From positions 34,305,540 through 34,369,539 of the forward strand of contig NC_065884.2 in NCBI RefSeq assembly GCF_932274485.2: DNA of 64,000 bases, read 5' to 3'. Within the stretch, counting starts at the first letter, position 1. Every line of letters starts with the position of its first letter. A model generated the notes under the pieces. The model was not told the DNA's origin and did no database searches. It was given only the letters and a program-made list of their open reading frames with translations. The position numbers and the translations under genes were made by a program. This DNA comes from Patella vulgata (taxonomy: Eukaryota; Mollusca; Gastropoda; Patellidae). This document shows positions 11,679-24,400 of the stretch, piece by piece.

Positions 11679-12149
11679 GGTCCAAAACAACCTCAAAATC
11701 TTAGAAGAATATTAACATCATCAAAGTTTGATTCTGATATTTCGGTACCCCGCGTATCCAAGTGTGGGGACCTACGATGTATGACATGTTCCATTATATT
11801 AGAAGGAACATTTGTCCAAATTACTAAAGATGTTAAATTCTATGTTAAACAAAATATGAATTGCAAATCGAAGTATGTAATTTACGTATTAATATGTAAT
11901 GGTTGTAATGGCAAGTACATCGGAAAAACTACTGATCAGTTGAATTTACGAATTAACCAACATCGTTCTAATATAAAACTCGCAAGAAATAGAGTTTTGC
12001 CGTTGAGCGAACATTTGGATATTTGTGGTAAAGGTCAATTCAAGATTTTTCCTTTGTACAAACTCAATATTAGCGATAATGATCTCTTGGAGACAAAAGA
12101 AAGCAACTTTATTGCTAAATATAACCCAATTTTGAATGCTAAGGGGTGA
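11679..12149 (+). pseudogene. Penelope-like GIY-YIG fragment, duplicate
   Basis: Identical to the fragment at 5184-5654, including the intact GIY-YIG frame; it was carried by the segmental duplication. The equivalent ATG is at 11781. Confidence 0.85.
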
Positions 12150-12470
12150 TTATTTTAATTATGTTTGATATTTAATTAATGTTATTTCGTTTTAATTATT
12201 ATATTTCACATAGTCATTGTCCTCTTTTATGACGTAACGTTATTGTAACAGCATAGAAACGCATTAAAATGGCCTGACGATTTGTTTGATAACGATGAAA
12301 GTACTAGCCAAAATTTTAATTTTTAGTGTTTTTTCTCTAATACTTGAATTTTACTTATATATATATACATATACATATCACTTTCTTCTGTATGGTATTG
12401 AATGATCTACAATACAATAATGACAACCAAGCATCTTTGTAGTGTTTTCCTTACCGAACATAATGATTAA

Positions 12471-13117
12471 CCCTTATGGGTTCACGTTGTGAGAATCACA
12501 TAGCAGGTATCAAGGGGTCCATATGGACCCCAGTTATAATTCAAAGTTTTTACGTACAGATATATTTGAATTAAAAGGCAGTGGTTTAGTTTTTATTTGC
12601 ATTCATATTTGACAACTGAAAAACAACTAAATTATTATACCAAAACATTTTAGTGACATTTGGAAAAGATTTAATAATTCTCACAAAATTGCTACTTTGT
12701 GTACTATGTGATAAAGAGGTTAAATGGCAATTCACGCTTGATACACAAACCTCTGAATATTTGGAATTCATGATTTAATTTTTGGTACCGGTATTTGTAA
12801 CATGCAGATGTTAAAAGAGAGAATACTCTGGCATACCCAATATGGTATCAGGCAGAAAACACATTAGCAAAATCCCTACTGTGAGTTGTAAGTTAGGGGT
12901 CCGATTGGACCCCTTGTTCCCTTCAAGCGTTGGGCCTGGTTTGCATGTAACATAACTCTGCATGTGGGAAGCAGATGGAAACCGAACTCTTCGCTACGTG
13001 TAAAAATGTATAGAGACAAAGTCACTAAATTTCAGAAGGTAGTGCCCATTAGTTATTGCATAACACAATAAAACATGTACATGTGTTCCACGGAGACCCC
13101 ACGAGCACCGACAAGGG
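12471..13117. mobile_element. piggyBac-like MITE, duplicate
   Basis: Duplicate of the TTAA-flanked element at 5976-6622. Confidence 0.7.
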
Positions 13118-13362
13118 TTAAATGGAATATATTAAATTTGTAAAGATGTCCATACGTATTCTTTATCTGGGGTATTGATAAATGGAACATTTAATCCCAT
13201 ATTTTGGAGTTTTTAATTTATTTCTACTTTTTTTTATTATGCCTGTGCCGGTCATTTGTATTTTTTATTTTGTTAGAAGGAAGGTTGCTAGTTGTGGATA
13301 ATATACAACTTTGGTCCTAGTCGAACTATAGCCGCTCAAACTTTTGTTTTCATTATCTTGGT

Positions 13363-13549
13363 ACTGTCTAGTCGTTCGGATGCGACGAAAAACGGAGGTC
13401 CCGTGTACACATTGGCGTGCACGTAAAAGATCCCATGACAGTTGGAATTCGATATAAGAGTAGGCCGTAGTGCCGCTGTCCGGGCAAAATTCCCCCCATA
13501 GCACAATTCGGAGCAGAACAATAGGACGTTAAACCCTATTCCATTCCAT
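13363..13549 (+). mobile_element. SINE family 1 fragment, duplicate
   Basis: Duplicate of the fragment at 6868-7054. Confidence 0.8.
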
Positions 13550-13644
13550 TTTCATATTTGGGCACTAACCCAACTAACAGAAAAAAAATTGGTCTAAATC
13601 CCCGATCCAAGACTTATTACCCTCTGCATGGTGCTCTCGTGGAC

Positions 13645-13911
13645 ACAAAAATTGGGCTGAGACATGGCTATTTACGTTTAACCTCCAAAAAACAGACAAT
13701 GACTATTACTACTAAACCCCACATAGTTAAGCCACCATTATTTATGAACCAGGTACAAATCAAAGAAGTAAGCGAACACAAACGCCTATGTCTAATCTTT
13801 CAACATAACTGTAAATGGAAGAATCCTATAGATAGCATTGTAAGCAAAGTATCAAAACTAGTAAATTGCATTCGCTCTCTATTATCTGGGGTGCGTGCAG
13901 CGATTACTTAG
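13645..13911 (+). pseudogene. LINE RT fragment, duplicate
   Basis: Duplicate of the fragment at 7150-7416. Confidence 0.65.
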
Positions 13912-14976
13912 CTAACAAACTATAATCCCTACAAATAGATGCACTGCGCATTAGGGTGATTCTACCAATTCGGTGAACTTTTAGGAATGAGAAGTTGAAA
14001 ATAAAATATGACTTTTTAGCTCGTTGATTGCCTTATTGTGTTTTGTATATAATATATCATGGGTGAATTGTGCTAGTTGGCCTTGACGTCCAAACAGTAT
14101 TAATTAAAATATTTGTATTTGACCCCCGACTTACTCGTCATATATATTTACACCGCGAGATCGAAATATATATATCGATGTAACTAAAATAATGTGTATT
14201 ACTGAAATTAAGTTGTTGGAATATTTTAATACATTACCTGAAATATATATTTGAGGGACACCTTCACATTATGCACGTGGGTGGGTGGAGCAGGCAAATA
14301 TCTTACTTTTTGAAAGACACTTGATAATCGGAACCTTTACCATTAACTGATGGAATTAATATGTGAGCTATACTGATTAATTTACTTCCATCGCGAGGAC
14401 AGGAGTGACAGCAAATTAATGAAAACTTTGTATCATGTTCCGTTGAAAATAAACAAACACAAGCCAATTGTGCACGTTGACACAACGGTAGCGGTAATGA
14501 CACCATTTGGCGGAGTTGACATTGGAAATAGGAATCGCATTTTAGAGACGATGCCCGAACTAACTTTATTGTTGGCATTTGAGATCAACTGGGGATACAA
14601 ATCGGGGGAACATAGAATATTAATCTGCGAACCAGAGAAACTTTCCCCATCTTAAGATCGTGGAGTTGACACACTGTCGAAGATTGTTAAGACGATTTAC
14701 TGTCGTACTGTCGATATGGGGTTGTTACTAGAAATAATCGCTCCATATTGGGTCCACTGTTCTATGTAAATCTTCGGTAAGGAAAGGGTTTATCTCATCA
14801 ATTTCATAATTATTTTCTATAATGAAACAATGCAAAACAACACAACAATAACAAAATAACAAACATTTAAACCCGATCCCCACTTGTTACGGGTGGCGCC
14901 TGAGAGGAAAGTTCAATTCAATATAGGAGCACGTATGGGCGTAAGTGTCGCCAACAAGAAAACGTTTTGGATTTTA

Positions 14977-15232
14977 TTAAAATCGGTTAAACTCATCATA
15001 TCTTTCGGAAAGTTTCTTAAATATATCATCTCTTATTTTGTAATGTCTGCCGGTAACCCGTTCTAAAGAAGGGATGAGGGCAGTTACTTTGTCTTGTCGG
15101 TTCCAGACACGATCCTCCATGAACGGCCAAAAGAATTTATTAAATTCGGTCTTGTACATCGCCCGAACTTCCACTTCATCAACATCTTCTATTAATCCAG
15201 GATAAACTGCACCATCATCCTTCTACTAGATA
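14977..15232 (-). pseudogene. Unidentified C-terminal fragment, duplicate
   Basis: Duplicate of the minus-strand fragment at 8482-8737. Confidence 0.4.
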
Positions 15233-16219
15233 TTGCCGAATTAATAAAGTATTGAAAAATAGTCTAGAGAGATTAATTGTATTTACCAAGAACAGCTTTT
15301 TTGGCATTTACAGTAAATTAAGCTTTTCAAAATTTTAACGGTAAGCTCAGTTTTCGTGATTAGATACTTATTAGACAGATAAACAGATAGATAGATAGAT
15401 AGATGATTAGATAGATAGTAGATAGTAAAGTATAGCGATATTTTTTAATTTGAAATACTTATTGGTAATAAGTATTTGTAGTTTTGATAATGAAACATTT
15501 TTTAAACTTGAATTATTTGATGAAAGTATATAATGTGTTTATATTTACTTGAACTGGAACCCGCGTTAATTTGATTTCCAGTGCCATGTAACACTTTTCA
15601 GTATGTAAATAAAGCGGTTTATGTTTCGTCATTTTTGTTGAAAATCGTTATTTTTGGAAAAAATGGAAATTATTTACTACTAAACGGGTCAAGTGCCACC
15701 CAATTTTTTTCTTGATCTTAATACTATAGAGTATTTGCCTTTTCAGTCAGCATTCCAAAAAAATACTTAAACCCGCAGTGGGTGAGATGGAATAAAATTA
15801 CATACCTAAATTGAGCTTTTTTGGTACCTCACAGCACTAAGTCTCTATACCAAAGACCGCTCATTGAAAGTCCATCAAACTTTCAGAATGTATACTTACT
15901 AACCATATCTGCTACCCTATAAAGTTTCATTAATCTACTCGCCGTAGTTTAGTTGTAAGCCATAATTTAAAAATGGTTCGATTGATCTAAAATTGTGGCA
16001 GTGGGGCTTGGAGGGGTTACCCATCATGCATAAAAAAAATGGTGAAAATCGGTCACCCACCATGTTCCGGCCCCTGCAGGGTTCTCTCGCAAACGCATTC
16101 TTAAACGTTTAAATAGGTCGTATAGTGCCCATTTTGAGAGTTTTATCAAAATTGGTTAGTAACCAGAGGTTCTGTGCAACTATTAAAACAATGTAATTCT
16201 TCCCGCCTGAAATGTATTT

Positions 16220-17627
16220 ATACGCCCACATTTTCATGTGGACGTATATTGTCGTCGCCCCTGTCCGTCCGTCCGTCCGTCCGTCCGGACGTCCGTCCGT
16301 CCGCCCGTCCGTCCACATGCAATTGTTTAGAGGTCACAATTTTTATCCGATTTCAACGAAACATGAAAAATAGGTTTATCACCCTAAGATCTCGGTTCCT
16401 TTCGACATTGGCGTGTATCGGACTGTAACTTCATGGATTATGACCCTTGATTGTACGAAAAATCACGTTTTAGCTGGTGAACACTGTAGAGGTCACAATT
16501 TTTATCCGATTTGGTTTAAACTCGAAATATATGTTTATAACCAAAAGATATCAGTTCCTTTCGATATTCGCACATATCGAATCGTAACTTCCTGAATTAT
16601 GGCCCCTGATTGTACGAAAAATCGCGTTTTTAGCTTGTGGACCCTATAGCCGTCACAATTCTTATCCGATTTAAAAAACGTGTGAATATATCACCGTTAT
16701 ACCCTAAGGATGGTTGAGTTCGAATTTCGTAAAAATCGAACCGAAACTGGCCACGCCTCGTAGTCAAATAGCGTAAAAAATATATAGTATATCAATGTTG
16801 TGACCCTGTAGAGGTCGCAATTTTAATCCGATTTTGATGAAACTTGAAATGCATGTTTATAACCCAAAGATCTTGGTTGCTGTCGATATTCGTGCATATC
16901 GGATCGTAAATTCCTGAATTATGGCCCCTGATTGTACGAACAATCGTGTTTTTAGCTTGTGGTCCCTCTAGAGGTCACAATTATTAACCGATTTAAAAAA
17001 AACGTTCGAATATATCACCATTACACCATTTTGATGGCTGGGTTCAAATTTCGTGGAAATCGGACCAAAACTGCCGGACAAAATGGCCGCCTCTTGCACA
17101 CAAATAGTGTAAATATATGGTATATCAAGGTTGTGGATCCTCTAGAGGCCAGAATTTTGATCCCATTTTGATGAATTTTAAAATACTTATTTATAACCCA
17201 AAGATCTTGGTTCCTTTCGCGCATATTGGATCGTAACTTCCTGAATTATGACCCTTGATTGTAGGAAAAGTCGCGTTTTTAGGATGTGATCCCTCTAGAT
17301 GTCACAATTTTTATCCGATTTAAAAAAACTTTTGAATATATCACTGTTAGACCCTTATGATGGTTGAGTCCGAATTTCGTACAAATCGGACTAAAACTGC
17401 CGGACAAAATGGCTGCCCCTCGTACGCAAATATTGTAAATATATGGTATATCAAGGTTTTGGACCCTCTAGAGAGAGGACACAATTTTGGTTCGATTTTG
17501 ATTACACTTGAAATTCATGTTTATAACCCAAAGATCTTGTTTCTGAATTATGGCCCCTGATTGTACGAAAAATCACTTCTTTTTTTGAGCTTGTTCTATG
17601 TCCATCTCCTGCAAAATGTGGGCGTAT
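16220..17627. mobile_element. Inverted-repeat element filled with 160-bp tandem monomers
   Basis: The ends are ATACGCCCACATTTT at 16220-16234 and its exact complement at 17613-17627. Just inside the left end is a CGTC microsatellite (16262-16310). The body is eight monomers of about 160 bp, each opening with GAGGTCACAATTTTTATCCG or a variant (about 16330, 16489, 16647, 16812, 16972, 17145, 17300, 17474). Two monomer types alternate, giving a higher-order period near 325 bp. No coding capacity is seen. The left end alone also survives at 9725-9787, at the join of the segmental duplication. Confidence 0.75.
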
Positions 17628-17840
17628 CTTGCATGGTAACCGCTTGTTCGTTATATCATAGCGACTTCTTGACGGATTCTCATAATTATTCTTTTTTCTT
17701 TAAGATTCTTGAGGGAAAAAAAGAGGCCAACAATACACATTAATCCATTAGATATAGTAAATAATGTATACGTGTGTGATTGTGCTGTATAAAAATTATC
17801 AAAGTTGTTTCTAGGACAACTCTAGTTACTATTATTATAG

Positions 17841-18152
17841 ACCGGTTGCTCAGCGCGTGGGGGGCGGGGCGGGTCCATCAAATGGGCGCAAAACAAGACC
17901 CAACTTTTCAAGAGTAAAATTACTTTCGATCATTTTCAGCTAATTTTCATGATACAAGAATGACTCCGCATTCACTTTCAGTGCAAATGAACCCATTTGA
18001 CCTTTGACCCCGAATATCTCGAAAACGCCCCAACGGCGGACTAATTACCACTCGGCATCGTATTCTACGCGAAATTTTTACTCTAGAAAAGTTGGGTCTG
18101 GTTTTGTGCCCATTTGATGGACCCCTACCCACCCCCGCACTGAGCCTCCAGA
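17841..18152. mobile_element. MITE with roughly 80-bp inverted ends
   Basis: Positions 17841-17925 and about 18068-18152 are imperfect reverse complements, including GTCCATCAAATGGGCG and its complement. The element is about 312 bp and lies between TATTATTATA-like flanks that may be a target duplication. It has no ORF of its own and sits 166 bp upstream of exon a. Confidence 0.75.
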
Positions 18153-18318
18153 CTATTATTATTATAAATGTTTTGAGCGCACAATTTCTATGACTAAGTG
18201 CTCACTTGCGCTTTACAAATTATGGTAGATTAAATACACAAATAAAATACACTATTATAATGCATGTACTGTAAACAGAAACTAGTCTCGTATTTTATTA
18301 TCTTATATTATATTTTAG

Positions 18319-18427
18319 GTGTTCAAGAAAACGAAGCTGGATTAGAATGTGCTGCCGGGGCCAATGCATGCGCAGAAACTTTATTTAATGCTGAGGCAAT
18401 TTCAACATCCAACGACGAAACATGCTT
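18319..18427 (+). CDS. Exon a: first half of six-Cys module 1
   Basis: Acceptor ATTTTAG, donor GTATGT, 109 bp, phase 1 in and 2 out. It codes the first three cysteines, C-x6-C-x17-C. An ATG at 18264 reads in frame through the acceptor and would give a hydrophobic leader. A start exon with a signal peptide is therefore a possible alternative, but the length and border match exon c, which favours an internal exon. Confidence 0.8.
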
Positions 18428-21400
18428 GTATGTTTATAGTTTCTAAAGTATTTTTTAAGTGTTCAATGTCATGTAGTTATTAGTCACAGTTATCGATTGA
18501 AAGTATCACTTTCATTTGGAAAGTATGTTTACCCAACATACTTTCGTGTTTGTACTACACTATGTCCAAACCATCACCCCATTTAGCTACAATTAATTGT
18601 AGGTTTATGTAGGGCATATGTATTAATTCCAGATATCCTTATAACACACTTTTTTGTATTGGTATTTAATAACTAGTTACCAATGCTCTAGAAATATCCC
18701 ACACGCTTACCGTTTTATTGATCTATGGTTTTTTTTAAATATAAAGATCTATAGCATATTAAGAAGAGCAGCTTTCATGCTTATTTTGTTATGCTTCTAG
18801 GTTGTTTTTTCCCAAACACGTGTGATCCGTAAACGTATTCATTTTTTTAAAAAGTGAAAATATTTGGTAATATGTGATCCCTTTTTCATTACAGGGCCGT
18901 GAATATTGCGATAGAATGTGTAGCAAATGCAACGGCGACATGTGACCTAATAGCAGCTGCTGACGTAACTTCTAGTATGGCGGCATTCATTGATGAATAC
19001 AAGAAATCGCCTTACAATTGTACTCTACGTAAGAATTGTTTTCCCCAAGAAACGTTAACCTGTGATTTGTCAAGTAGATTTTCCCTATACAAATGTTTTT
19101 TTTTCTAGATTTGCTTATCCAATAATATGTTTCCTAGAAGTAATTGCAAATGTTTTTTTTTCTAGATTTGCTTATCCAATAATATGTTTCCTAGAAGTAA
19201 TTGGAAGCTGAAAACTTATTTTTAATTAAAAGTTGGATATTTCATGCGACATAAGCCTGTCTCTCACAAATGTGCGCTACCCTAGCGTAGGGCGACGCCA
19301 CAGACACAGGCAACACGTAGCTGTAGGAGGTTTTTGAAAGTCAAATCGTTTTTTTCCAAGCCATGTAAAAATTCTGCTAAGCAGGCGTTTGCCTTCGGAT
19401 ATTATTTGGTCGCTAGCTACTAGAACAGCACTCCAGAGCACTTTGGTCAAAGGAACAAAGTACCGATATCCGAGTTCCGGGTCGTTTACTGTGTAACCTA
19501 ACATATTCAGAGTGTTCAGTTGCTGTGGGTGATCCTTGAATCCCCAAAGAGCATGCCTAAAAAATGGACAGGTACACTTCATTGAATACCAGGCAAAGTG
19601 ACTGCTATATATGCCCCGTCAGACTTAGCAATTCGTGACCGTTTACTCTCTTCATGCTAGATGCATAAAAGTATATGCCATAATGAAGCCCCCAGATTAG
19701 TACATGATGACATATTGTGCTGCCCTTTCCCCCCATGGTGAAGGGTGCCCTAAGGATACTAGCACCTTCTTCATTTATCCAGTCATCTGATATAGTTTTA
19801 CACCCTTCGTGTCGCCCGTCAGACCATATAATGAACAAACTCATGTCCTTTATTCTGGCCTGGTTGACCTTCAGGGGCATGTTTTGGAGTCAAGCAGAGG
19901 GTTACGCTTCGTACATTTGTCAGTCGGACTACACCACTGCATTCTACAAGGAGGGCAAAATCAAGCCGCAAGTAAGATGCAGATGGAACACTAATCCATT
20001 TCTTGAACACGCCCCTTGGGATGCTGGAAGAGTGACATCCCTGTCCCATCGAATGAGCGGGTATCACTTGTGGGACGGGTGTTTGGATCTATGTTATCAT
20101 TGGACAGGTATGTTAATTCCACACACCCGGTTACGCAATGTTTGGGTAATTGAGGATCATACCTACCAGCGCCAACAATGCCGTTGGAACAGAGCTTAGC
20201 TGGCACTCTGGCTAAAATGAACCTGCGAATTTAGACTCCAGCATAGTTGATCCTGTTCTTTGCCTTTTTTTTTTCAACGCTAACAGTACAACGCACCTCT
20301 CTTTATAACCACTCATATCCGCCAGTTGTCCTGTATTGTTCTAGACTAGTGGGGTACTTTTCGATCAAATATCTGGGCTTCAAGATTAGCGCCATATGTA
20401 GCAAGATTGCTAGAATTTTTGCTCTTGAAATTAGTAGCATTGTATTAATTAAAATATTTGGCATATAAAATAGAGCTATAATTCGGTAAACATTCAATTC
20501 TAGGTTCATAACAGATACCACGTGTGAAATTTCTTGTGCAAGTTTCCACTATCCATATAATGGTGGTTTTTGACGTCATATTATCTCATATGCACTTAAA
20601 TCAAAATGAGTGAATGATTGATAAGTTGACATAAAAAAGAGTTATAATTTGGTAAACATTTAATTCTATGTTGATAATAGATATCACGAGTGAAAATTCT
20701 GGTGTAAGTTTCAAATCCATATACGGATGGTTTTCGAGGTCATTAGGCTAATTAACCAATCGTTATAATTAATTACGTCATATTTGACCAATTAGATAAT
20801 TGAAGGTCCAAAACCCAAAGCTACAAGACCATCATATCTTTGGGCATTCGTCAGACAGCCGTTTGATTTCAAAGGGAGAAGATGAAGTAATTTCTATGGA
20901 TGCTTGTATCTATGTATCCAGCTATTATATATAAAATGCAAAAATGAACTGTTGCATTGTTATTCCTGGTAAGACAGTCTTAACAACTGAGATAGTAAGA
21001 AGAGAATACGCAACGTGAAAAGGAAGCCAAAGAAGACAAGTGAAAATACTATAGACGATCAGAAGGCTACTAAGATATGTAGTATGGAAAGAGTGCATGG
21101 GTCATACGTAGGATGTGGCGACCGGTTTATCGGATGCTCGCTTTCCACGTCTGACAAAAGACCTACAGTGCTACATAAAGATCGAGTAACCTGGAAGAAA
21201 TCTGGAAGATAAGAAAACCCGTAGAACCAGTACCCAAAAGATATCTGATGGAAAAATTTGGTAAAAAAAAAAAAAAAAAATTGGCGGAAAAGAACCCCGG
21301 TGAAAGAATTATAATTTTTTTCATTTTTTATTGATTTATTTATTTATTTATTTTTTAATGTAAAGTTGTTTAGTAAGTCAAATAATATTAATGTAAGATT

Positions 21401-24400
21401 ACAATCAGATTAAAAATTAAATGTTTATAATTCAACAATAGTCATTAATAAGTTTTGATGGACAGGTTTATAAACAATAAAATATCACTAGCTAGGTATG
21501 TGTATTATCAGGTTAACATGATCTATATTACAAATTTGAGTTATTAATTATATTGAAAATAAAGTGGGCCTAGGGGTAGGTTACAATTTTTTTTTTCTCG
21601 TATGACTAAGGAATAATAATAAGGAAACGGATTAGGGAATAAAATAAGGAATTAATGTTGTCTCAGGATCTAGGAGAAAGACGGAATCAAGAATTGAATT
21701 GTTCGTGCTTAACTCCTATAATTTTCTTGATTTATTTTCCGCTGAATCCGTTATTTAGATATATGTGTTTAGCTATGTAGAGCTGATATAATTTTAAGAC
21801 TCTAGTCCAAGATTGAAAATTATGGGTTGGTCAAGTAAAGACAAAATTATGGTAATTTAGCTTTTGAATAAAAGGTTAGATTGCTACCAATTGTGTTGTT
21901 TGTGTCGTCCGTATATGTGTTCGGCTATGTAGAGCTAATATAATTTTGAGACTCTTAGTCCAAGTTTCAAAATTATGGTTGAAAACTTTTGAATATAAGG
22001 ATTGATTATGTTCCCATGTATTTAAATCTAGGGATGTAGGTATAGTATTTCCTGGAAAAACTAAAATTAATGACACATTGAATTTGTGAGATTATCGCAA
22101 AGTCTTTCATACGAATTAATACGAGGTTAAGGTGAGAATAAAACACTTTTTAGAAATGTGGGTAGGATATACTGTAAATGTTATCTATATATAATTTTGT
22201 GTCATTAAATTTTGCTTTAAAAACGTAATGAACGTTAAATATATTTTTGCTAAGTGTTACTGTTCGATGCAGTGTGTGTGTTAAAATGTGTAAGCGAGTC
22301 ACTTGCTACGTTAATATATAGGATATAGTTATTAGTGATTAAAAGCTAGATGTGTTGTGATTATTGTATTTATAAAATATGGACTGGTGATCCGAGAGAT
22401 TGAAGTGCACGTCACTTACTTTGGACATAGTCCTAAATAAATTATAGTTTGGTATTGTCATAAGTTTGGGCTCAGCTTGTCTCGGTCTGATAGGAAATGT
22501 TTATGTAATGTTGGATAGTGTTTATAAAAAACGAAATACAAAATTGTAAATGATTAGGACAAAAGGTGACATTACTGACGGGGAAATTTAAAATTGTTTT
22601 GGCGGAATTATAAAACAAAAAATAAATTATAAAATTGTCCATTACTGAGTTAAGGTCAAGTTAGTTTGTAGATTTATAATTAAAGAGACACATCAAAGTT
22701 TATTAATAATAATTAACGTTTAATTTTAAATAAAAGTAAGAGTTAATAGTAAGATTTAGGAATCGTTACTTCTTGGTCTGATGGCAATGACATGTTTATT
22801 GACGGATGAAATTGTACTTTGTCCAAAACCAATCATCACAGAAGAGTGAAGGAAATTTTTCAGAGGTTGGGATCTGGTGATTAACTTTGAGAATCCTTAC
22901 TCATAAGAAAAATAAAGTTTTTCATTGTGAGACTATGGTTGCTGAGCTAGACCAATGGGAATTCAAGATGATGAATTGCAGAAGTTAAAGTGAAACTGAA
23001 CATATTAAGTGTAGTGTTATAGTATTTTGAAATTAGGACACTTGAAGATTTAATAAACAATTACAATTGTGTTTTCTGTGTTTAGTTTAAAGTGAATTCT
23101 CATAGGACGTTAAAGTGCAGTGATGAACTTTTGGAGATCGATTACACGTGTTTTTGTTTTGATGTTTGTTTATTTGTGTTTTCATTGATACTTATATTCT
23201 GGAAACAGATTGAATCAGATTGTGATCATATGTAATCTTGTATGTTAATCCTATAGCAATCGAATTATGTGCATGTTGCATAAATAATGGGTTAGAAATG
23301 GAAGTTTTTAAGAGTTTCGTACCTGTTTAGTTCGCACAAATCTTAAAAAGGGGAAGGTGATAGAATATCAATGGCGAGATTTGTGCTGCATGTATGAATA
23401 TTTATATAAGGTTATAGATATTGGTATGGTCGTTGTAAAGGATCCAAGGGATCTTTTAGCTAATAATACCAAGCAAAAAGTCTTAACAGAGGGAATATAG
23501 CAAATTGCTAGAATTTTTGCTCTTTAAATTAGTAACATTGTATTAATTAATATATTTGGCTAATTATTAGATTCACACATTGTATAGAAGTCATATAGTC
23601 TCATATGCACTTAAATCAAAATAAGGGAATGATTGATAAGTTGACATAAAAAAGAGTTATTGTTTGATAAACATTAAATTCTAGGTTGATAATAGATATC
23701 ACGTGTGAAATTTCTGGTGTAAGTTTCCACTATCCATATACGGATGGTTTTCGACGTCATTAGGCTAATTAACCAATCGCTATAATTAATTACGTCATAT
23801 CTTACCAATTAGATAATTGAAGGTCCAAAGCTACAAGATCATCATATCTTTGGGCATTCGTCAGACAGCCGGTTGATTCCATAGGGAGAGGGTGTAGTAA
23901 TTACTATTAGCAGACAGGCTCCCAGCGAGTCTGGCTGGATGGAGAGAGAGAAATGGGGTTTAACGTCCACTCGACACAAACTAGGTCATTTCGGGACTAA
24001 CATATGGTTTTTAATTTTATTTACATAATTCGCTTGCGCGTAGGGGTCTTTAGCAGTGGGAGGAAACCGGAGGACCCGGAGAAAACCCACGAGGTTGGAC
24101 AGGCGACCCTACTCCTTGCCACGTACAACCGGGGATTCGAAACCACGCCAGTCGACTCAATGACAGACTTTATGATACAGCGCGCGCACGCTAACCATTC
24201 AGCCATTCAACCCCCCTCTGGCTGGATGGGGTTTGAGAGAATGAAAATATTGTAATATTGTAATCTACTATGCTTGTATCTATGCATCCAGTTATGATAT
24301 ATAAAATGTAAAAATGATCTGTTGCATTGTTATTCCTGGTAAGGCAAACGTCTTAACTAATGAGAAGATAAACGTCTTAACTACTGAGATAGTAAGAGGA

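Larger units (their letters stand above)
9785..16282. repeat. 6.49-kb tandem segmental duplication, copy 2
   Basis: It begins right after a CGTC microsatellite, in mid-arm of the CCGG element, and repeats 3291-9784 without visible change apart from one homopolymer base and one substitution. Unlike copy 1 it continues into the rest of the 16220-17627 element, so copy 2 holds the intact right border and copy 1 the intact left border. This is the arrangement expected for a direct tandem duplication. Confidence 0.95.

Noticed and set aside
18264-18318. ATG with hydrophobic leader just before exon a as a signal peptide
   Set aside because: The stretch is an AT-rich polypyrimidine-like intron end with a good acceptor, and exon a then matches exon c in length and phase. 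Kept only as an alternative.
19717-20199. 160-residue plus-strand frame as a gene
   Set aside because: No start context, splice sites or known motif; the minus strand of the same bases looks more protein-like, so this is probably a shadow.
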